Positions 59,312 through 64,000 of a stretch of DNA of 64,000 bases are shown here, piece after piece. Source of the stretch: Marinibacterium anthonyi (GTDB lineage Bacteria > Pseudomonadota > Alphaproteobacteria > Rhodobacterales > Rhodobacteraceae); contig CP031585.1 in assembly GCA_003217735.2 (NCBI GenBank), forward strand, positions 5,163,501-5,227,500, written 5' to 3'. Each line of letters opens with the position of its first letter. Positions within the stretch are counted from its first letter, which is position 1. A program made the translations under genes and the position numbers. The notes under the pieces were generated by a model, which made no database searches, was not told where the DNA came from, and worked only from the letters and a program-made list of their open reading frames with translations.

Positions 59312-60097
59312 ATGCGCGCCCTTAAGATCGCCGCAACAGGCATGAGCGCCCAGCAATTGCGGGTCGAAACGATTTCCAACAACCTCGCCAACATGAACAC
59401 CACCGCCTACAACGCAAGGCGGGCGGAGTTTTCGGATCTGCATTACCAGCAGGTGTCGCGCGCGGGGTCCATCAATGCCAACGACGGGACGGTCCTGCCC
59501 ACGGGTGTGCAGGTCGGCCTGGGCGTGCGGCCTTCGTCGATTACGGTTCACCTGGCCCAGGGCGCCCTGTCGCAGACCGGCAACGATCTGGACATCGCGG
59601 TCGAAGGCCAGGGTTATTTCGAAGTCACCCTGCCTTCGGGCCAGTCCGCCTATACCCGCGACGGGTCGTTCAAGCGGTCGCCCGACGGGCTGATCATCAC
59701 CTCCGACGGTTTCGCCGTCGTCCCGGAAATCACCATCCCCACCGACGCGCGCAGCATCTCGATCAACGCCTCGGGCGAGGTCTATGCCTATTTCAACGAC
59801 AACACGGCGGGCCAGCTGCTGGGCCAGATGTCGCTGTCGGGCTTCGCGAACGCCAAGGGGCTCGAAGCCCTGGGCAGCAATCTTTTCGCCGAAACCGAAG
59901 CCTCGGGCCCGGCACTTGTGTCCAACCCCGGCGAAGACGGGCTGGGCATGCTGCGGCAAGGCTATCTCGAGGACAGCTCTGTCGATGCCGTCCGCGAAGT
60001 GACCGAACTGATCGAGGCACAAAGGGGGTACGAGATGAACGCCAAGGTCATTTCGGCCGCCGACCAGATGATGGGGGCGACCACGCAAGTCAGATGA
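59312..60097 (+). CDS. flgG: flagellar distal rod protein FlgG
   Basis: 261 residues: MRALKIAATGMSAQQLRVET, ISNNLANMNTTAYNARRAEF, DIAVEGQGYFEVTLPSGQSA, YTRDGSFKRSPDGLIITSDG and the C-terminal REVTELIEAQRGYEMNAKVI. These are the expected FlgG segments and length. It forms the distal rod and lies 17 bp downstream of flgF. Its end overlaps flgA by 4 bp. Confidence 0.96.
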   Translation: MRALKIAATGMSAQQLRVETISNNLANMNTTAYNARRAEFSDLHYQQVSRAGSINANDGTVLPTGVQVGLGVRPSSITVHLAQGALSQTGNDLDIAVEGQGYFEVTLPSGQSAYTRDGSFKRSPDGLIITSDGFAVVPEITIPTDARSISINASGEVYAYFNDNTAGQLLGQMSLSGFANAKGLEALGSNLFAETEASGPALVSNPGEDGLGMLRQGYLEDSSVDAVREVTELIEAQRGYEMNAKVISAADQMMGATTQVR

Positions 60098-60510
60098 TGC
60101 GCTGTTTTCTCATTCTTTTCATGTTGTTGTCCGGCCAGGCTTGCGCCGACGTGCTGATCGCGCTGCGCAATATCCGCGCGCAGGAAATCGTCACCATGTC
60201 CGATTTCCGGGTCGAACAGATCGACATTCCCGGCGCTGCCGTCCCTTCCGACGACATCAACGGCCTGGAAACCCGGGTCGCGCTTTATGCCGGCCGTCCC
60301 GTTCTGAAGGGCGACCTGGGGCCACCGGCCCTGGTCGATCGCAACGACATCGTCACGCTGGTCTATGCACGCGGCGGCCTGCAGATCTCGGCCGAGGGCC
60401 GCGCGCTGTCGCGCGGCGGGGTCGGCGACACCGTGCGCGTGATGAACCTGTCGTCCCGAACCACGATCACCGGCCGCGTGACCGAAACCGGGATCATCGA
60501 GGTACGCTGA
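60094..60510 (+). CDS. flgA: flagellar P-ring assembly chaperone FlgA
   Basis: 138 residues. The signal peptide (MMRCFLILFMLLSGQACA) leads to the periplasm. The mature part is a short SAF-domain FlgA: RNIRAQEIVTMSDFRVEQID, then GRPVLKGDLGPPALVDRNDI, then VRVMNLSSRTTITGRVTETG. It helps FlgI polymerise into the P-ring; flgI itself is not in the window. It overlaps flgG and flgH. Confidence 0.9.
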   Translation: MMRCFLILFMLLSGQACADVLIALRNIRAQEIVTMSDFRVEQIDIPGAAVPSDDINGLETRVALYAGRPVLKGDLGPPALVDRNDIVTLVYARGGLQISAEGRALSRGGVGDTVRVMNLSSRTTITGRVTETGIIEVR

Positions 60511-61235
60511 TGCGAAAACTCTCATGGGGTGCGGGTCTGATGCTTGTCATCCTCGCCGGATGCGACACCGATCTATCCGGCAAACCGAATTTCTCGTCCC
60601 CCGACGACGGCACCGAACAGGTGGCCATGCTTTGGCCCGGCCTGCCGATGTATGCCGAACCGAACCGCGTCGTCGACCAGGCCTCGCTGTGGAGCGGGTC
60701 GCGTCAATCGCTGCTGGGCGACCGGCGGGCCGAGACCAAGGGCGACATCCTGACCGTGGTGATCGAGATCGACGAAAGCGCCGAGATCTCGAACGACACC
60801 TCGCGTGAACGCAGCGGGTCGGAAAGCCTGTCGGTCCCCGGCCTGTTCGGCCTGCCGCAGCGGATCAATTCCAAGCTACCCGACGGGGCAAACCTGGATG
60901 ACGCCGTGTCCATCGCCTCCTCCGGGTCGAGCGCCGGCAAGGGGTCGGTGAAACGCAATGAAAAGCTTGAGCTTCGTGTTGCCGCGACCATCGTGAATGT
61001 CCTGCCGAACGGCGTTCTGGAAATCGAAGGTACACAGCAGGTCCGGGTAAACTTCGAATTGCGCGAATTGCTGGTGGCGGGCTTCGTTCGCCCGTCCGAC
61101 ATCTCGCGCCAGAACGAGATCACCTATGACAAGATCGCCGCCGCACGGATTTCCTATGGCGGGCGCGGCCAGATTACCGCAGTGCAGCAACCCCGCTACG
61201 GGCAACGCGCGCTGGATTATGTTCTTCCGTTCTGA
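60510..61235 (+). CDS. flgH: flagellar L-ring lipoprotein FlgH
   Basis: 241 residues. The signal peptide ends in lipobox LAGC (C18). The mature protein shows SLWSGSRQSLLGDRRAETKG, then DILTVVIEIDESAEISNDTS, VAATIVNVLPNGVLEIEGTQ and IAAARISYGGRGQITAVQQP. It forms the outer-membrane L-ring. The start overlaps the flgA stop by one base (TGATG). Confidence 0.95.
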   Translation: MRKLSWGAGLMLVILAGCDTDLSGKPNFSSPDDGTEQVAMLWPGLPMYAEPNRVVDQASLWSGSRQSLLGDRRAETKGDILTVVIEIDESAEISNDTSRERSGSESLSVPGLFGLPQRINSKLPDGANLDDAVSIASSGSSAGKGSVKRNEKLELRVAATIVNVLPNGVLEIEGTQQVRVNFELRELLVAGFVRPSDISRQNEITYDKIAAARISYGGRGQITAVQQPRYGQRALDYVLPF

Positions 61236-61247
61236 GGAGGTCGGACA

Positions 61248-61862
61248 ATGGGAAAACTGCTCCCGATCCTGATGTTGCTGGTCGGCGTCGGTGCCGGCGT
61301 GGGCGCGGGCCTGGTTCTGACGCCCGCCCCCAAGGACGACGCTCATGCCCAGGACGGCGCCATGGCTGGCGACGGTCATGGCGGGGCTGATCAGGCCGGG
61401 GATGGCCACGCGGCCGAGACCGGGGATGGCCATGGAACGGACGCGACCGCCAAGGCCGATCATGGCACGGACGGTCACGCCAAGGCGCCGGCAAAGACGG
61501 CGCAAGGCGGCGGTGACGATCATGGCGAAGAGGCCAACGTTCCCGAATTCGTCAAGCTGAACAACCAGTTCGTCGTGCCGGTGGTGGCTTCGGGTCGGGT
61601 CGAGGCTTTGGTCATCCTGACGCTTAGCCTGGAAACCGGGCCCGGCCTGCGCGACGCGGTCTACGATATCGAACCCAAGCTGCGCGATGCCTTCCTGCAG
61701 GTGCTGTTCGACCATTCCAACATGGGGGGCTTCCAGGGCGCGTTCACCCGGTCCAACAACCTCGACATCCTGCGCGGCGCGCTGCTGGAAGTGGCGCAGC
61801 GCCAGTTGGGTCACGATGTGCACAGCATCCTGATCGTCGATATCGCGCGCCAGGACGTCTGA
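61248..61862 (+). CDS. fliL: FliL-family basal-body protein with histidine-rich periplasmic linker
   Basis: 204 residues. One membrane helix (about 4-24) is followed by a linker of about 75 residues carrying seven histidines and repeated GDGH units at 41-44, 51-54 and 59-62, then the conserved FliL domain (100-204: FVKLNNQFVVPVVASGRVEA, LTLSLETGPGLRDAVYDIEP, LRDAFLQVLFDHSN). FliL supports motor stator function. The linker is much longer than in common FliL proteins and could bind metal. It ends the basal-body operon. Confidence 0.87.
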   Translation: MGKLLPILMLLVGVGAGVGAGLVLTPAPKDDAHAQDGAMAGDGHGGADQAGDGHAAETGDGHGTDATAKADHGTDGHAKAPAKTAQGGGDDHGEEANVPEFVKLNNQFVVPVVASGRVEALVILTLSLETGPGLRDAVYDIEPKLRDAFLQVLFDHSNMGGFQGAFTRSNNLDILRGALLEVAQRQLGHDVHSILIVDIARQDV

Positions 61863-61875
61863 TCCTTCGCTTAGA

Positions 61876-62325
61876 TCAACCCTCGTTCGTCCCACCGGCG
61901 GACGGCGCGGGGCGGATGCCGTCCAGCCACGGCGTCAGCGCCGCCTCGCGCTGCCGGGCCGCGCGGTCGCGACGCTCTTCCTCGGCCAGCCGCGCTTCGG
62001 TCACTTCGATTGCATGTTTGCGGCCGAACGCCTGGCGCACCTTGACCAAAGCCGTCTCCTTTCGCGCCAGGATCCGCGCCAGGTCGCGGTTCAGCGCCGC
62101 CCGGTTGCGATCGACGTTCTTCTGAAACAGCACATCCGCCCCGATCATCTGCATCGGACCGGGCTCAATGCTTTGGCTCCGCGCCTCCAGTACAAGGGTG
62201 TCGAGACGGGCAAGCTGTGCGCGGCAATGCGCCTCGGCCTGCAACAGGGCGCGGATACTGGCGAATTCGGCCTCGTATTTCGCTCGGACGACGGGCAGCA
62301 GACGGGTCAGACGTTCGCGTGTCAT
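61876..62325 (-). CDS. small coiled-coil protein of the fliR-flhB operon (FliJ-like)
   Basis: A 149-residue helical protein rich in Arg, Ala and Glu: RLTRLLPVVRAKYEAEFASI, LQAEAHCRAQLARLDTLVLE, NRAALNRDLARILARKETAL and RKHAIEVTEARLAEEERRDR. The size, coiled-coil nature and start overlap with flhB (4 bp) suggest an export accessory protein such as FliJ, but no diagnostic residue is visible. In this group a gene of this kind often follows flhB. FliH is another possibility. Assignment uncertain. Confidence 0.55.
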   Translation of the reverse strand: MTRERLTRLLPVVRAKYEAEFASIRALLQAEAHCRAQLARLDTLVLEARSQSIEPGPMQMIGADVLFQKNVDRNRAALNRDLARILARKETALVKVRQAFGRKHAIEVTEARLAEEERRDRAARQREAALTPWLDGIRPAPSAGGTNEG

Positions 62326-63410
62326 AAGCTGTGCTTCGCCCTCTTGCGCATGCCCTCGGCAAACCGGATGGCCACGGCGACCGCCCGGTACAGGTGTTCC
62401 GGGATCTCCTGGTCCAGCTCGACCGTGGCATGCAGCGCCCGCGCGGTCGACGGATCGGAATGGACCGGCACGCGGTTCTCCTCGGCCATGCGACGAATGG
62501 TCAGCGCGACTTCGTCCACACCCTTGGCCACGCAGATCGGGGCGGATCCCGGCAGCCTGCTCCATTTCAGGGCGACCGCGTAATGCGTCGGGTTCACGAC
62601 GATCACATCCGCTTCGGGCACCTTGGCCAGCATCTGGTTCAGCGCGATATCCTGGCCCTTGCGCCGCCGCGCCATCTTCAGATGCGGATCGCCTTCGGAT
62701 TCCTTGTTCTCATCCGTCACCTCCTTGCGGGTCATCCGGTTCTTGCGCTGGAATTCGGCGTGCTGCCACAGCGCATCCACCGCCCCCAATGCGCCCGCAA
62801 TCAAGCAGACGAAAAGCATGAATTCGACGAAAAGCCGCCCCATCTGGGCGATGGCGATACCCGGCCCCGATTGCACGACGCCGATCAGCACATCGGACCG
62901 GGCCCGCAGGAACAGCCCCACGCAGACCGTGTACAGGCAGAGCTTGGTCGCGCTCTTGAAGAATTCGAACAGGCCGGCGCGGCCGAACTTGTTCTTGGCG
63001 TTGCTGATCGGCGAAATGCGCGAAAGCTTGGGCTTGATCTTTTCCGAGGCAACGACGAACGCCCGTTGCGACAGGATCGCAAGCAGAACAGCCGCCGCGG
63101 GCAACGCGAACCAGACCCAAATCGCGCGGCCCGTTCCCAAAATCAGCATCCCCATCGGTGCCGATGGCGGCCCGTCGAAAAACAGCGCACCCAGGTCGTC
63201 GGGCCGGTCGATGAAGGTCATCAGCCCGCTTGCGAACCTTTCGATCGACCCAGATCCCGCCGCCGTCGCAGCAAGAACCAGACCGATGTAGGACGCCGCG
63301 ACCGACAGGTCCGTCGATCGCGGAACATCGCCTTTCTCGCGCGCCTTCCGGATCTTTTCCGGAGACGCATCGAATGACTTTTCGCCTTCGTCCTGTTGCG
63401 CCTGGCTCAT
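62322..63410 (-). CDS. flhB: flagellar export switch protein FlhB
   Basis: 362 residues: KSFDASPEKIRKAREKGDVP, four membrane helices between about 35 and 215, then a cytoplasmic domain with DPHLKMARRRKGQDIALNQM and the autocleavage motif NPTH at 273-276, ending SDPSTARALHATVELDQEIP. It switches export from hook to filament proteins together with FliK. It overlaps both fliR upstream and the FliJ-like gene downstream by 4 bp. Confidence 0.95.
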   Translation of the reverse strand: MSQAQQDEGEKSFDASPEKIRKAREKGDVPRSTDLSVAASYIGLVLAATAAGSGSIERFASGLMTFIDRPDDLGALFFDGPPSAPMGMLILGTGRAIWVWFALPAAAVLLAILSQRAFVVASEKIKPKLSRISPISNAKNKFGRAGLFEFFKSATKLCLYTVCVGLFLRARSDVLIGVVQSGPGIAIAQMGRLFVEFMLFVCLIAGALGAVDALWQHAEFQRKNRMTRKEVTDENKESEGDPHLKMARRRKGQDIALNQMLAKVPEADVIVVNPTHYAVALKWSRLPGSAPICVAKGVDEVALTIRRMAEENRVPVHSDPSTARALHATVELDQEIPEHLYRAVAVAIRFAEGMRKRAKHSL

Positions 63411-64000
63411 GGCAGAAGCTGCCCGCCGCTGTCGACAAATCCGTTGAGCCTGTCGACCCAGACGCCCAGCAGCACCGGCGCCGTCACCAGCAACAGCGCC
63501 AGGCCGCCCCAGGTGATCGCGGGCGCGCCGACGAAGGCGACCATGAGCTGTGGCATCGCCCGGTTGATGACGCCAAGCGCCAGGTTGTAGATGAACGACG
63601 CGATCACGAAGGGCGCGGCCAGCAGGAAGGCCAGCGAAAACGCCTCGGCGATCCGGGCAAGCCCCCAGCCGGACATCGCCTGGGCCTCCGGTCGCAAGCC
63701 GATCGGGAAGATGTCATAGGACAGCAGCAGGAATTCGGCGGCCCGCACATGCAGACCCGTCATGACCGCCAACGCCAGCCCGCCCACCACAAGCAGATGC
63801 CCCATGGCCGGCGACGGATCGGCATTGGCGGCGCCCAGGATCTGGGACAGCGATGTGGATTGGGCTGCGATGGTACCGCCGGTCTGCAAGGCCAAGACGA
63901 AAAGCCTGAGGCTGAAGCCCATGGCCGCGCCGATCAGGGTTTCGACCATGGCGAGCCCGGTGAATCCCAGGACATCCGCTGGATAGGCGACCAAATCCAC
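63407..64000 (-). CDS. fliR: flagellar export gate protein FliR (N-terminus beyond window)
   Basis: 197 residues are visible; the frame is open to the last base, so about 60 N-terminal residues lie outside. Membrane helices include VETLIGAAMGFSLRLFVLAL, GHLLVVGGLALAVMTGLHVR, AFSLAFLLAAPFVIASFIYN and MPQLMVAFVGAPAITWGGLA, in FliR order. With FliP and FliQ it forms the export pore. A 4-bp overlap couples it to flhB. Confidence 0.92.
   Translation of the reverse strand: MDLVAYPADVLGFTGLAMVETLIGAAMGFSLRLFVLALQTGGTIAAQSTSLSQILGAANADPSPAMGHLLVVGGLALAVMTGLHVRAAEFLLLSYDIFPIGLRPEAQAMSGWGLARIAEAFSLAFLLAAPFVIASFIYNLALGVINRAMPQLMVAFVGAPAITWGGLALLLVTAPVLLGVWVDRLNGFVDSGGQLLP

Noticed and set aside
1-64000. 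CRISPR array, prophage, insertion sequence, tRNA or rRNA genes
   Set aside because: No regularly spaced repeats with unique spacers, transposase or phage genes, and no cloverleaf or rRNA-like sequence were seen by eye in any intergenic region.

Overview
The window is one contiguous, GC-rich, gene-dense stretch of an alphaproteobacterial chromosome. It most resembles the Roseobacter/Rhodobacteraceae group. The pointers are a PetP/PetR-type regulator pair, FlaF/FlbT flagellar regulators, a short flagellin, DUF6525 and DUF1217 proteins, CtrA-like half-sites before flagellar genes, and short intergenic repeats of the kind common in that group. No rRNA, tRNA, CRISPR array, insertion sequence or prophage was seen.

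Layout. 1-3.9 kb: the end of a zinc-metallopeptidase-like gene, a divergent ohrR/ohr peroxide-defence pair with three operator-like palindromes, ilvE, and petP-petR. 3.9-9.5 kb: a deacetylase-xseB-ispA-dxs isoprenoid block followed by two poorly characterised genes, one of which resembles the eukaryotic AIG1/ADTRP lipid hydrolases. 9.4-24.4 kb: a housekeeping and stress mosaic. It holds an epimerase, a methyltransferase, a GH25 lysozyme, a PuuE-like deacetylase with an isochorismatase-type amidase, a soluble chemoreceptor, cbpA/cbpM, a LOG-family hydrolase, a threonine-dehydratase-like enzyme, a PepSY/cytochrome b/membrane-bound LuxR operon, dapD, a CobW GTPase behind a Zur-like box, and a Hint-domain protein. 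24.7-30.5 kb: dapE, a small glycosyltransferase, ribonuclease R and a lytic transglycosylase.

30.7-37.8 kb: a five-gene Pot-type ABC transporter operon, divergent from an M24 hydrolase closely resembling ectoine hydrolase. 37.8-41.9 kb: a TauE-family permease, a PQQ-type sugar dehydrogenase, a GST, and an orphan gene whose C-terminus looks like a polymorphic-toxin NAD-active domain. 42.0-49.6 kb: a coherent polyamine uptake and catabolism cluster made of a SpuC-type transaminase, a GntR regulator, potFGHI and a PuuB-like FAD oxidase. 49.8 kb to the end: a flagellar cluster. It contains fliK-flgD; rod-binding protein, FlgN-like chaperone and flagellin; flaF-flbT-DUF1217; fliI; flgB-flgC-fliE-fliQ-flgF-flgG-flgA-flgH-fliL; and fliR-flhB with a small FliJ-like gene. 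fliR runs off the right edge.

The main non-coding signals are an 18-bp palindrome TGTCCC-N6-GGGACA found four times between genes, a 66-68 bp two-hairpin extragenic element present twice with four shorter relatives, and a GGATGGGTCA inverted-repeat element. Everything here was read by eye; no database search was run.
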